Shown here in pieces: positions 1 through 8,372 of a DNA stretch of 64,000 nt; position 1 is the stretch's first letter, and each line of letters begins with the position of its first letter. The position numbers and the translations under genes were made by a program. Source of the DNA: JAEUWI01 sp942492815 (GTDB lineage Bacteria > Hydrogenedentota > Hydrogenedentia > Hydrogenedentales > JAEUWI01); assembly GCA_942492815.1 (NCBI GenBank), contig OW818658.1, positions 2,418,001 to 2,482,000 on the forward strand, written 5' to 3'. The notes beneath the pieces are model-generated. The model saw only the letters and a list, made by a program, of their open reading frames with translations, made no database searches and was not told the DNA's origin.

Positions 1-221
1 GGCATTGGTCGGCCAGGCAGGTTTCATGGGCGCAAATCCGCCAAAATTTTCGGGTCAGTCTTTCTTCGAGTGCATCAGCCGACAAACTTGTTACCGGAAA
101 ATTAGATGCGGAAGCCCTGCTCCAGACTAAGTGTGCGTTGTAGTCACGGCGCATCGGATGTTAGGATCAGGACGCCCTTCCAACCCCTCAACTGGCACGG
201 CCTGTTTTCTGGAATCCCAAC

Positions 222-2075
222 ATGACCCGTGACACGAAGATCCTTCTGGGCCTGCTGGCCCTCGCCGCCGTGGCATTCAGCCTCAATGCCGGCGGCTACG
301 ACCTCTGGCCGCCCGACGAGCCCCGCTATGCCGAAGTGGCCCGGGAGATGGGGGAGACGGGCTATCTCGTTCCCCGTGTCAATGGCGAGGTGTATACGGA
401 AAAGCCACCATTGCTGTTCTGGTCGATGGCCGCCTTCGGCGCACTTCTGGGCGAGACGAACGAGTGGGCCGCCCGGCTGCCGTCGATACTCTCCGGCATT
501 TACGTCGTGGGGATCCTTTTCTTGCTCGCTCGGCGCATGTTCAATACGGAAGTGGCCTTCTGGGCCGCCATCGTGCTGATCACCTGTTTCCGATTCTGGT
601 ACCAGGCGCGCCGGGGCCAGATCGATGTGCTTCTGACCGCCTCCATGATCACGGCGCTCTACGCATTCTGGCGATGGGATGACGAACGGAAGACCGCCTG
701 GCTTGCCCTTGCCTACACGGCGATTGGCGCAGGCATGCTCGCCAAGGGGCCGCCCGCTCTCGTGTTTCCGCTGCTCTTCCTCTTCGGATTTTATTGGAAG
801 AATCCCCAGCCCCGTAAGCAGACCCACTGGGTCCTGGGGTCGCTATTTGCCATTGCCCTCACCCTGCTTTGGTATATTCCTGCCCGCATTTATGGGGCCG
901 ATACCGCCGCCGAGGCCGTGCAGTCTGGTATGGGGGAGAATCTGTTCCGCAATACCCTCGGGCGCTTCCTGCTGGGCGTCAGCAAGGCCCAGCCCCCCTG
1001 GTATTACCTCGAAACCTTGCCGGTGGACTTGATTCCCTGGACCTTCATCGCGCCGCCGGTGCTCTATTGGGCCTGGAAAAATCGTAAGTCCTCCAAGGCG
1101 ATGTGGGCCATCCATTCCTGGCTGGTGCCCGCCCTCGTCTTCTTTTCTATCTCCATTGGCAAGCGCGAGCTGTATCTTCTGCCCTTGTTGCCCGTTTTCG
1201 CCATGCTCTTTGGCGCGGCAGTCGTGCATTTGCGCAGTACCGGTAATTTGAAGTGGATGCTGCGCGGCGGTATTGCCTGGTCTGCCCTGCTCGCTCTTTT
1301 TGTCCTGGCACCCGTGGCCCTCGCCTTCAGTCCCTACGGGGCGCAGGAACCTTGGCGGGTCTACGCCTTGGCGGCGGCGGGCGCTCTGGTCGGCGTAGTC
1401 GGCTTGGCCTATCTGCTGAAGCGCGGAGGTTCTTTGACGCCGCCCGTCATGGCCGTACAGACCCTCCTCATCTATTCCGTGGCCGTCTTCACGGCCTACC
1501 CGGAGATCAATCACTTCAAGTCCGCTCGGCCCATCTGCGAGCCCGTGCGCAGCCTCGCCGAGGCCGGGGTGGACTTCAAGCTCTATTCCGTAGGCTTTTC
1601 CCGTGAGGAGTACATCTACTACGCCCGGCACTTCCACACCCCCGTACTGACCGGGCTCGTGGGCGAGATCACACCCGAGACGATCATGGAACAGGCCAAA
1701 CTTCAAAAGGACGCCAAGAAGACCATTGCCAGGGCGGTGGACGAAGTTCCTGTTACGAACCTCCAGCGCGTGACGCCCGAAGAGCGCAAGGCCCTTTTTG
1801 ACGCCATTGAGGGCGCCGTGACGGGACACGAAGATGAGGCGGCCATCCGCGCCTTTGAGGCCGATCTCCAGAAGGCCATCACGGACTTTTTTGCCCTGCT
1901 TAAAGAACCAGCGCCCGCCTTCGCCTTTATACAAGAGGAAGACTGGCGCTGGCTGTTACCGCTCTATCCGGGCGAGATTCCCGCCACGATCCTGGTGGAC
2001 CGTCCCGTGGGGAGTCGCCACGTGCTGTTGCTGGCCAACGATGCGGCCGTCGCGCTTGTCACCCCATCCACGTGA
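222..2075 (+). CDS. ArnT-like glycosyltransferase, family 39 (PMT_2)
   Basis: A 617-residue integral membrane protein. Its first periplasmic loop carries DLWPPDEPRYAEVAREM followed by EKPPLLFW, the acidic loop typical of GT39/ArnT-type transferases that move a sugar from a polyprenyl-phosphate donor onto lipid A or another envelope acceptor. About a dozen hydrophobic segments fill the first 430 residues; the C-terminal 180 residues are more soluble. The family is known; the sugar and acceptor cannot be read from the sequence. No clear Shine-Dalgarno precedes the ATG, but hydrophobic sequence begins within ten residues of it. The last 17 bases overlap, tail to tail, the transporter gene on the other strand. 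No arn operon genes are nearby, so lipid A modification is not supported by context. Confidence 0.87.
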   Translation: MTRDTKILLGLLALAAVAFSLNAGGYDLWPPDEPRYAEVAREMGETGYLVPRVNGEVYTEKPPLLFWSMAAFGALLGETNEWAARLPSILSGIYVVGILFLLARRMFNTEVAFWAAIVLITCFRFWYQARRGQIDVLLTASMITALYAFWRWDDERKTAWLALAYTAIGAGMLAKGPPALVFPLLFLFGFYWKNPQPRKQTHWVLGSLFAIALTLLWYIPARIYGADTAAEAVQSGMGENLFRNTLGRFLLGVSKAQPPWYYLETLPVDLIPWTFIAPPVLYWAWKNRKSSKAMWAIHSWLVPALVFFSISIGKRELYLLPLLPVFAMLFGAAVVHLRSTGNLKWMLRGGIAWSALLALFVLAPVALAFSPYGAQEPWRVYALAAAGALVGVVGLAYLLKRGGSLTPPVMAVQTLLIYSVAVFTAYPEINHFKSARPICEPVRSLAEAGVDFKLYSVGFSREEYIYYARHFHTPVLTGLVGEITPETIMEQAKLQKDAKKTIARAVDEVPVTNLQRVTPEERKALFDAIEGAVTGHEDEAAIRAFEADLQKAITDFFALLKEPAPAFAFIQEEDWRWLLPLYPGEIPATILVDRPVGSRHVLLLANDAAVALVTPST

Positions 2076-3495
2076 GGATGTGTTCGATTACAAAGGGGCC
2101 CGTCAAAATGACGACCACACTGGCGACGACGCCTATGATGCCGCCGGAGATCATCATATCCCGATTCCGCACCTCGCCGGTGCCATAGGCGATGGCGTTC
2201 GGCGGTGTAGAGATGGGCAGACTCATGGCGAAGCTGGTCATGATGGCGCACATGGCCGCCAGGACTTGAAGCTGGATGGTGGAACTGCCCATACCCGTGG
2301 CCATGGCCAGGCCGATGGGAACGAGGATCAGCGCGGCCACGCTGTTGCTGATGACCGTGCTCAAGCCAATGGCAATCAAGCCGATCAGGGCTGCCAGCAT
2401 GAAGAAGGTCATGCCCTGAGAGGGTAGAATCGAGATGATCCACTTGTCCAGACCGGTACTGGTGATGCCATCGCCCAGGGCGACACCGCCCGCAATCAGC
2501 ATGAGGATGTTCCACTCGAGGCGGTTGAAATCTTTTTCCGAAATAACACGGGTCATGGTCAATACCGCGGCGGGGAGCACGGCCACCACTTCGGTCGGAA
2601 TTCCGTGCCAGGACCCGGTCACCCAAAGAATCACGGTGACGGCAAAGGTTAAATAGACGGTCATCGCTTCGGGCGTGGCCTTAAAATTACTCTCGACTTG
2701 AACTTCGAACCGATCCGTTCGGGGTTTGAAGAGCACCACGAGCAGGGCCCAGACCAGCACCAGGGAAATGAGCATCAAAGGGACGGCGAAGGCCATCCAG
2801 CTCACGAAGGAAATGTGCAAGCCCGCCGACTGCAACTGGGCGAGGGCAATCGCATTGGGCGGTGTGCCGATGGGGGTGCCGATACCGCCGATGTTGGCGG
2901 CAAAGGGGACCGCAAGAACCAGGGCCTTGCGGAAGTTGTCGCGCTCGTGAAGGCGAGCGACAAAGGGCTGCACCATGATGATCATCATGGCCGTCGTCGC
3001 CGTGTTGCTCATCCACATGCTGAACAGCGCGGTGATGAGCATGATACCCGCGAGCACCGCCAGAGGGCGTGAACCAAAAGCGCGGAGCATGAGCGCCGCC
3101 ATCTGCACGTCGATGCGGTGCTTCTGCACCGACTTCGCCATGATAAAGCCGCCCAGGAAGAGAAAGATGACAGGGTTGCTCAGGCTGTTGAACACAACCT
3201 GATACTTCATGTGCGCCCCCACATCCGTCGGCAGGGCCACCCACCAAGACTCCAGGGCAATCACGGCGAGGCTCGTGGCGAAGAGGGGAATGGCCTCCGT
3301 GATCCAGAGCACCACGGCGAAAGCGAAGATCGTTGCCATGCGGCGCGCGCCTTCTTCCATGGCCGCCGGCATAAGGAAATACACTGCGGCAGCCACGAAA
3401 AGAGAGAAGAATGCCAACCCGGTATTCTTCATGACACTTCGGGGTACGTTCTCTTTTGGTGATGGTGTTTTGTCCGGGTTTACTTTGCTCGGCAT
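2059..3495 (-). CDS. SLC13/DASS-family sodium:anion (dicarboxylate) symporter
   Basis: A 478-residue inner-membrane carrier of the divalent anion:Na+ symporter family. Both inverted halves show the family's substrate/sodium-loop features: MSNTATTAMM followed by GGIGTPIGTPPNAIAL in the first half, and VISNSVAALILVP followed by LPISTPPNAIAYGTG in the second. These are the SNT-type tips seen in VcINDY. Length is normal for the family. Likely substrates are C4-dicarboxylates, citrate or sulfate; the sequence does not decide. The first 22 residues are a charged cytoplasmic tail, and an AAGGAG lies about 11 bases before the ATG. It is divergent from the PAS kinase/NtrC-like operon, an arrangement reminiscent of DctB/DctD next to a dicarboxylate carrier, so control by that pair is plausible but inferred. 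Confidence 0.9.
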   Translation of the reverse strand: MPSKVNPDKTPSPKENVPRSVMKNTGLAFFSLFVAAAVYFLMPAAMEEGARRMATIFAFAVVLWITEAIPLFATSLAVIALESWWVALPTDVGAHMKYQVVFNSLSNPVIFLFLGGFIMAKSVQKHRIDVQMAALMLRAFGSRPLAVLAGIMLITALFSMWMSNTATTAMMIIMVQPFVARLHERDNFRKALVLAVPFAANIGGIGTPIGTPPNAIALAQLQSAGLHISFVSWMAFAVPLMLISLVLVWALLVVLFKPRTDRFEVQVESNFKATPEAMTVYLTFAVTVILWVTGSWHGIPTEVVAVLPAAVLTMTRVISEKDFNRLEWNILMLIAGGVALGDGITSTGLDKWIISILPSQGMTFFMLAALIGLIAIGLSTVISNSVAALILVPIGLAMATGMGSSTIQLQVLAAMCAIMTSFAMSLPISTPPNAIAYGTGEVRNRDMMISGGIIGVVASVVVILTGPFVIEHILTWMG

Positions 3496-3701
3496 GGCGA
3501 GACAACTCCTTCTCGTTGTCTGACTACTTCGAATTTCCGCCCCTTGCGAGTTCAGACGTACCCCACGGGCGGTGCCCTACCACCCTGAGAGAAGCATTTT
3601 CCGTGCCGCAAGCTCTGGCCCGTGCGCTCGGGGGAATTCCCCAATTTAGTCCCGTCGGCGTTCTCATTTCGACGCTCAAGATCGAGTCACAACTGCTCAA
3701 T

Positions 3702-3731
3702 TTGACCATATCTGCGCAGTAGATATATGCT
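3702..3731 (+). promoter_or_regulatory. Candidate sigma-70 promoter of the kinase/regulator operon
   Basis: TTGACC at 3702-3707 and TATGCT at 3726-3731 are 18 bases apart. If used, transcription starts near 3738, downstream of the ATG at 3727, which argues for a later start codon of the kinase. Confidence 0.4.
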
Positions 3732-3765
3732 TATTCTCGGCGAGAGTTCAAAGGGTCTTGCTAAC

Positions 3766-3782
3766 ATGTTCATTTTGAACAT
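3766..3782. promoter_or_regulatory. 17-bp perfect dyad at the kinase start
   Basis: ATGTTCA-TTT-TGAACAT is a perfect inverted repeat lying just after the inferred transcription start. It is the right size for a dimeric regulator site, but it also overlaps the likely start codon, so it may be coding sequence only. Confidence 0.35.
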
Positions 3783-5511
3783 CTTTGAGCGAAATACCCG
3801 TAGCGCTGCGCATGGCACGAAACATGCTTTAACCCTCCCAGACACAACAATGATCAACCAAGCCCGCTGCACACTTCACGGCGACGATGATGGTTCGCCG
3901 ACGACCGGCGCCCAAATATCCCAGAGGTTCAATCGAATGGTACATGACCCATTGGCCGACAACACCGAATCCCAAGTCAATAATTGGGACGACGACGCCT
4001 GGTTTCGAGGTCTGGTTGAAAGCGCGGTAGACGGCATCCTGACCATTAATGAAAAAGGCATCATCCAGCACGTCAATGCGGCGGCGCTCCGCATGGTCGG
4101 ATTCACGCGTGAAGAGCTCGTGGGAAACAATATCAATATCATCATGCCGACCACGTATGCGCGCCACCATGACGCTTATCTGGCACGCTATCTCGAAACG
4201 GGGGAACAGCGCATTATCGGGATTGGTCGTGAGGTGGTGGCGCAGCGCAAGGACCGGAGCACCCTGCCGGTGTATCTGACGATCAGTGAAGTTGTTTTCG
4301 GTAACGAGCGCTTCTTTTCGGGACTCTTGCGGGATATCTCGGTTGAATATGAAGCCCGACGCGAGCAGGAGCGCCTTCTGGGCGAACTGAAAGAGCGAAA
4401 CAAGAAGATCACCTGCCTGTACAGCGTGGGCGAGGTCATTCGCGGTCAGGCGGTGGAAACCGACATCTTTCGCGCGGTGGCCCAGCTCATACGGCCCGCC
4501 TGCTCCCACCCGGAGCGAACGCGTACCCGCATTGTTTTTGACGGCCATGTCTACGAAGAACTGGTCGTCTCCACCACGCCCTGGACCTTCAGCGCTCCCA
4601 TTATTGTGGGCGGGCGATCCCGGGGCAAGTTGGAACTCGTCTATCGCGAGTCCATCGACGCGTCCATACCCGGCATTATGACCCAGGAAGACTGCACCCT
4701 GGTGGAAGCCATAGCCCGAACCCTGGGCGAGGCGGTGGAGCGCCGGGAGGCCGAAGCGAAGGTGATCCAGGCGTCGAAACTGGCTTCGATCGGCGAGCTT
4801 GCGGCGGGTGTGGGCCATGAGATCAACAACCCGATCAACGGCGTCATCAACTGCGCGGATATTCTGCTCGAAAATATGCCCGACGATTCGCCGGACCGCC
4901 AGTTTGCCGAATTGATCCGATCCGAAGCCGAACGGGTTGCTACGATTGTAAAAAAGCTCCTGACTTTTTCGCGCCAGCAACAGGAACAGTATTCTCAGGC
5001 AAGTATGGCGGAGGTGCTGGACTCGGTCCTCTCCTTGAGCGCGAAAAAGATAGAAAAATCCCTGATTGAATTGCGCCTTAAAGTTCCCGAGTCCCTCCCG
5101 CGCATCCGCTGCCGCGGGGAACAATTGCAGCAGGTGCTGATGAACCTGATCATCAATGCGATCCACGCGCTGGACGAGCGCTACCCCGGGGGCTCGCCCA
5201 ACAAGATCATGACGATCGCGATCGGCCAGGCCCAGATCCGGGGTCGGGCCTACCTGGAAGTAAAGGTGGAGGACCACGGGGTGGGCATGACCGAGGCCAC
5301 CCGGGTGCGGCTCTTCGACCCTTTCTTCACCACCAAGGGCCGTGACAAGGGGACCGGATTGGGGCTCTCCGTGTCCGATGGCATTGTCAAAGACCACGGC
5401 GGTTTTTTCGAGGTCGAGAGCGTGCCGGGCGAATTTGCGCGATTCAAAGTGTACCTCCCCGTAGACGGCCCATCATCGGGGGGCCATGGCAACCGTGGAT
5501 TGTTGGAGTAA
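3766..5511 (+). CDS. FixL-like PAS sensor histidine kinase
   Basis: Soluble kinase of about 581 residues with no membrane segment. Order: PAS (about 80-205), a GAF-like or linker region (210-330), HisKA with phospho-acceptor His near 351 in GHEINNPINGV, then HATPase_c with N, G1 (DHGVGM) and G2 (GTGLGLSV) boxes. The PAS domain has RHHDAYLARY followed by IIGIGRE, the signature of the heme PAS of FixL. The proximal His (about 135), the Arg six residues later and the distal Arg twenty residues later are all kept, so oxygen or another heme ligand is the likely signal. The ATG at 3766 is preferred because AAGGG precedes it; an in-frame ATG at 3727 would lie inside the inferred promoter. Its stop is six bases before the NtrC-like regulator, its obvious partner. 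Confidence 0.85.
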   Translation: MFILNIFERNTRSAAHGTKHALTLPDTTMINQARCTLHGDDDGSPTTGAQISQRFNRMVHDPLADNTESQVNNWDDDAWFRGLVESAVDGILTINEKGIIQHVNAAALRMVGFTREELVGNNINIIMPTTYARHHDAYLARYLETGEQRIIGIGREVVAQRKDRSTLPVYLTISEVVFGNERFFSGLLRDISVEYEARREQERLLGELKERNKKITCLYSVGEVIRGQAVETDIFRAVAQLIRPACSHPERTRTRIVFDGHVYEELVVSTTPWTFSAPIIVGGRSRGKLELVYRESIDASIPGIMTQEDCTLVEAIARTLGEAVERREAEAKVIQASKLASIGELAAGVGHEINNPINGVINCADILLENMPDDSPDRQFAELIRSEAERVATIVKKLLTFSRQQQEQYSQASMAEVLDSVLSLSAKKIEKSLIELRLKVPESLPRIRCRGEQLQQVLMNLIINAIHALDERYPGGSPNKIMTIAIGQAQIRGRAYLEVKVEDHGVGMTEATRVRLFDPFFTTKGRDKGTGLGLSVSDGIVKDHGGFFEVESVPGEFARFKVYLPVDGPSSGGHGNRGLLE

Positions 5512-5517
5512 CGGCAG

Positions 5518-7257
5518 ATGAACAGCGTACTGATTGTCGAAGACGAAGACGTGCTCCGCCTCACCTTTGCACGGTTTCTGGAAGCGGAGCGCTACCACGT
5601 GGAGACCGCCTCTTCCTTTGAAAGCGCCCGCGAGCTGCTTGATCGGCGCAACTTCGATGTCGTGGTGACAGACATCATTCTGGGAGGCGATACGGGCGTC
5701 GACCTCCTCCGTCTCGTGCGGCAGGCCACTTCCCGCACGGAAGTAATCATGATCACCGGAGAACCCAGTGTGGAGACGGCGGCGGAAGCTGTGCGCCTCG
5801 GCGCTTTCGACTACCTGGCGAAGCCCGTCACCGGCGAAGCCTTGAAGCGCGTCGTCCGCCTCGCTTTCGAGCACAACCGGCTCGTCGCCGAACGCGACGA
5901 ATATGCCGCGCGGACCGATGCCTACCGCCGCGAACTCGAAGCCATTTTCCATGCCGTCCGCGAAGGCATTGTCACCGTGGATGACCAGGGTATCATCCGT
6001 CAGGTCAACGCGGCGGCGGCCCACATGCTGGGCGAAGACTTAAGTGAATTGACCGGCCGACTGGCCCGCGATGTCTTTGCCGGGAGTCTGGATCGGGCTG
6101 CGGAGGCCCTCCGGAAAACCCTGGCGACTCGGGGTGAAGTGAGCGAGTTCCGGGTAGAGGCGACCCTGGCGCGGAGTGGCGAGAAAGTCCTGGTGATGTC
6201 CACCACGCCGCTGGGCAATGGGGGCGTCTCGCCGGGAGGCGCGGTACTGGTCCTTCGTGACCTTACCCACATCACTCGCCTGGAAAAGCAGCTTGCCTCG
6301 TCCCACCAGTACCAGGACATGATTGGCAAATCGGCTCCGATGACAGAAGTGTTCAACCTGATTGAGAACGTCGCCGAGACGGACTCTACCGTGCTCATCT
6401 ATGGCGAGAGCGGCACAGGCAAGGAGTTGGTCGCCGCCGCGCTGCACTACAAGAGTCACCGGGCCAATGGCCCTTTCGTGAAGGTAAACTGCGCCGCATT
6501 GGCGGAAGACATCCTGGAGAGTGAACTCTTCGGCCACGTGAAAGGTGCCTTCACGGGCGCAATCAAGGACCGCGTTGGACGTTTTGAAGCGGCCAATGGC
6601 GGCACGATCCTCCTGGATGAAGTGGGGGACATATCGCCCCGACTCCAACTCCGCCTGCTGCGCGTGCTTCAGGAGCGCGAATTTGAGCGGGTGGGGGACA
6701 CGCGCCCCATTAAAGTGGATGTCCGTATCATTGCATCGACGAACAAGAATCTGGCCCAGCGAATTGCCGAGGGGGTCTTTCGCGAAGACCTCTATTACCG
6801 CCTCAATGTCGTCCGCATCGAACTTCCCCCGCTGCGGGATCGTCGCGTGGACATCCCCCTGCTCATCGACCACCTCTGCAAGAAGTTCAATCAGACCTTC
6901 CGGAAGGAGATCGCGGGTTTGTCCTCCGAGGCCCTCGAACTCATGCTGCGCCACACCTGGTCGGGAAACATCCGCGAGCTGGAGAACTGCCTGGAGCGCG
7001 CTTTCATTGTATGCCACGATACCGTGATCCGGCCCGAGCATCTCCCCAGGGAAGTCGGGCAAGGTCCGAACCATATTCCGGGGATGGCGGCCGCCTTGCC
7101 GGATGTGCCCGGTGCGCGGGAACTGGACCGAAGTCAGGTGCTTGACGCCCTGGTGAAGACGGACTGGAACGTCGCCAAGAGCGCGCGCCTGCTCGGTATC
7201 GCCCGCAACACCCTCTATCAGCGCATCCGGATATACAAGCTGGATCGGCCTGAATGA
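5518..7257 (+). CDS. NtrC-type sigma-54 response regulator with internal PAS domain
   Basis: A 579-residue enhancer-binding protein. Domains: receiver (1-120, phospho-acceptor Asp52 in VVTDIILGG), PAS (about 135-255), AAA+ ATPase (about 265-500) with Walker A GESGTGKE near 295, the sigma-54 contact loop GAFTGA near 345 and Walker B ILLDEVGDI, and a C-terminal Fis-type helix-turn-helix (about 535-579). It should activate sigma-54 promoters after phosphorylation by the upstream kinase, from which it is separated by six bases. The PAS domain between receiver and ATPase is an uncommon insertion for NtrC/DctD-type regulators and may give a second signal input. No convincing -24/-12 promoter was found next to either neighbouring operon. 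Confidence 0.93.
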   Translation: MNSVLIVEDEDVLRLTFARFLEAERYHVETASSFESARELLDRRNFDVVVTDIILGGDTGVDLLRLVRQATSRTEVIMITGEPSVETAAEAVRLGAFDYLAKPVTGEALKRVVRLAFEHNRLVAERDEYAARTDAYRRELEAIFHAVREGIVTVDDQGIIRQVNAAAAHMLGEDLSELTGRLARDVFAGSLDRAAEALRKTLATRGEVSEFRVEATLARSGEKVLVMSTTPLGNGGVSPGGAVLVLRDLTHITRLEKQLASSHQYQDMIGKSAPMTEVFNLIENVAETDSTVLIYGESGTGKELVAAALHYKSHRANGPFVKVNCAALAEDILESELFGHVKGAFTGAIKDRVGRFEAANGGTILLDEVGDISPRLQLRLLRVLQEREFERVGDTRPIKVDVRIIASTNKNLAQRIAEGVFREDLYYRLNVVRIELPPLRDRRVDIPLLIDHLCKKFNQTFRKEIAGLSSEALELMLRHTWSGNIRELENCLERAFIVCHDTVIRPEHLPREVGQGPNHIPGMAAALPDVPGARELDRSQVLDALVKTDWNVAKSARLLGIARNTLYQRIRIYKLDRPE

Positions 7258-7351
7258 AATTGCGTCCTTTGCGGCCTGTGCGATCCCTGTGATAGGGTTC
7301 GGGAGAGCAGTTTTTGTCCCCGAACCCACCCATCCACGGGAGAGCACCGTC

Positions 7352-8314
7352 ATGTTTCGTTTCCCCTTGTTCCTTCTGGCCCTGGCCTGCGGCCTACTGC
7401 CCGCGTCCACACTACGCGCTGAACCGTCGGCGGCAGACAAGTCGAATCCCCGGCAGGAAAGCGCCGTAGGCATACGACACTCCCTGCTGATCACCGGTTC
7501 CACCGGGACCTACCTCTATGGCGAGGACTCGGAACTCGTATGGGAAACACCCGGCGCGTCCCACGACGGTTACGTCATGGGAAATGGAAATATCCTGGTT
7601 TCCGTGGACAATGAGGCCCGTGAATTCAAACAGGGGACCCAGGAAATCGTCTGGTCCTACAGCCTGGATCCGGTCAATGCCGAACTCGGTACGGTCCTGC
7701 GCCTGGAGGACGGCCAAACCATGATCGTGGAGCGGGGAAAGCGCCCCCGTATATTGGAAGTGAGCCGGGAGGGCCAGATCACCCGCGAGGTGCCCCTGCA
7801 GCCGGAGGCCGAAGATATTCACATGCAGACGCGCATGGCCCGCAAACTGCCCAATGGCAATTATCTGGTGCCCCATCTCCACGCCTTCAAGGTCAAGGAA
7901 TATACACCGACGGGCGAGGTGGTCCGCACCATTCCCACGGACCTGCCGGCGTTTGGGGGGCGGGAAGAGCACAGTTGGCCCTTCACGGCGATACTCCTTC
8001 CCGATGGCAACATCCACGTCAATCTGACCCACGGAAATCGCGTGGCCGAGTTCGCGCCGGATAACAGCGTTGCGTGGTCCCTGGACAACAGCGAAGTCGG
8101 CGGAAGACTAAGCGATCCCTGTGGCGCGCAGCGTCTTCCGGGGGGAAACGCGGTCATCTGCAGCTACGCGCAGCAGGACCCGAAGATGCCCCGTATTTTC
8201 GAGGTGACGCGGGAGAAGAAGGTGGTGTGGGAGTTCTTCCACCCGACGGCGCGCGCCCACGAAGTGCATATTGTTACGACGAACGGCGAGCGCGTAGCGC
8301 CGGTCATGCGCTAG
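7352..8314 (+). CDS. Exported PQQ-like beta-propeller protein
   Basis: Protein of about 320 residues. A signal peptide (FRFPLFLLALACGLLPAS, cleavage near LRAEP) is followed by repeated blades of the type LPDGNIHVN, LPNGNYLVP and MGNGNILVS, as in PQQ-like and arylsulfotransferase-like propellers. No catalytic residue can be named, so it may be a structural or sugar-binding propeller. The ATG at 7352 is chosen over an upstream in-frame start at 7289 because GGGAG lies just before it and the signal peptide begins there. It ends in an inverted repeat that serves the convergent gene. Its gene stands alone after the NtrC-like regulator, 94 bases downstream. Confidence 0.7.
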   Translation: MFRFPLFLLALACGLLPASTLRAEPSAADKSNPRQESAVGIRHSLLITGSTGTYLYGEDSELVWETPGASHDGYVMGNGNILVSVDNEAREFKQGTQEIVWSYSLDPVNAELGTVLRLEDGQTMIVERGKRPRILEVSREGQITREVPLQPEAEDIHMQTRMARKLPNGNYLVPHLHAFKVKEYTPTGEVVRTIPTDLPAFGGREEHSWPFTAILLPDGNIHVNLTHGNRVAEFAPDNSVAWSLDNSEVGGRLSDPCGAQRLPGGNAVICSYAQQDPKMPRIFEVTREKKVVWEFFHPTARAHEVHIVTTNGERVAPVMR

Positions 8315-8321
8315 AAAAAAA

Positions 8322-8359
8322 ACGGCGCGCCGGGGAGACTTAACTGTCCGGCGCGCCGT
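8322..8359 (-). terminator. Rho-independent terminator of the acyl-CoA ligase gene
   Basis: Arms ACGGCGCGCCGG and CCGGCGCGCCGT form a perfect 12-bp stem. Read on the minus strand the stem is followed by a run of eight T (A-run at 8314-8321). Confidence 0.85.
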
Positions 8360-8372
8360 CTCAAGATATCGG

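Noticed and set aside
843..1934. Long minus-strand frame (363 codons) opposite the GT39 gene
   Set aside because: Arises from GC-rich codon bias; no ribosome site, no family motifs, and the plus-strand protein is clearly real. The same holds for long antisense frames at 3829-5397, 6040-7503, 8808-10082, 12709-13749, 42762-43967, 50454-51728, 53462-54739 and 60143-61705.
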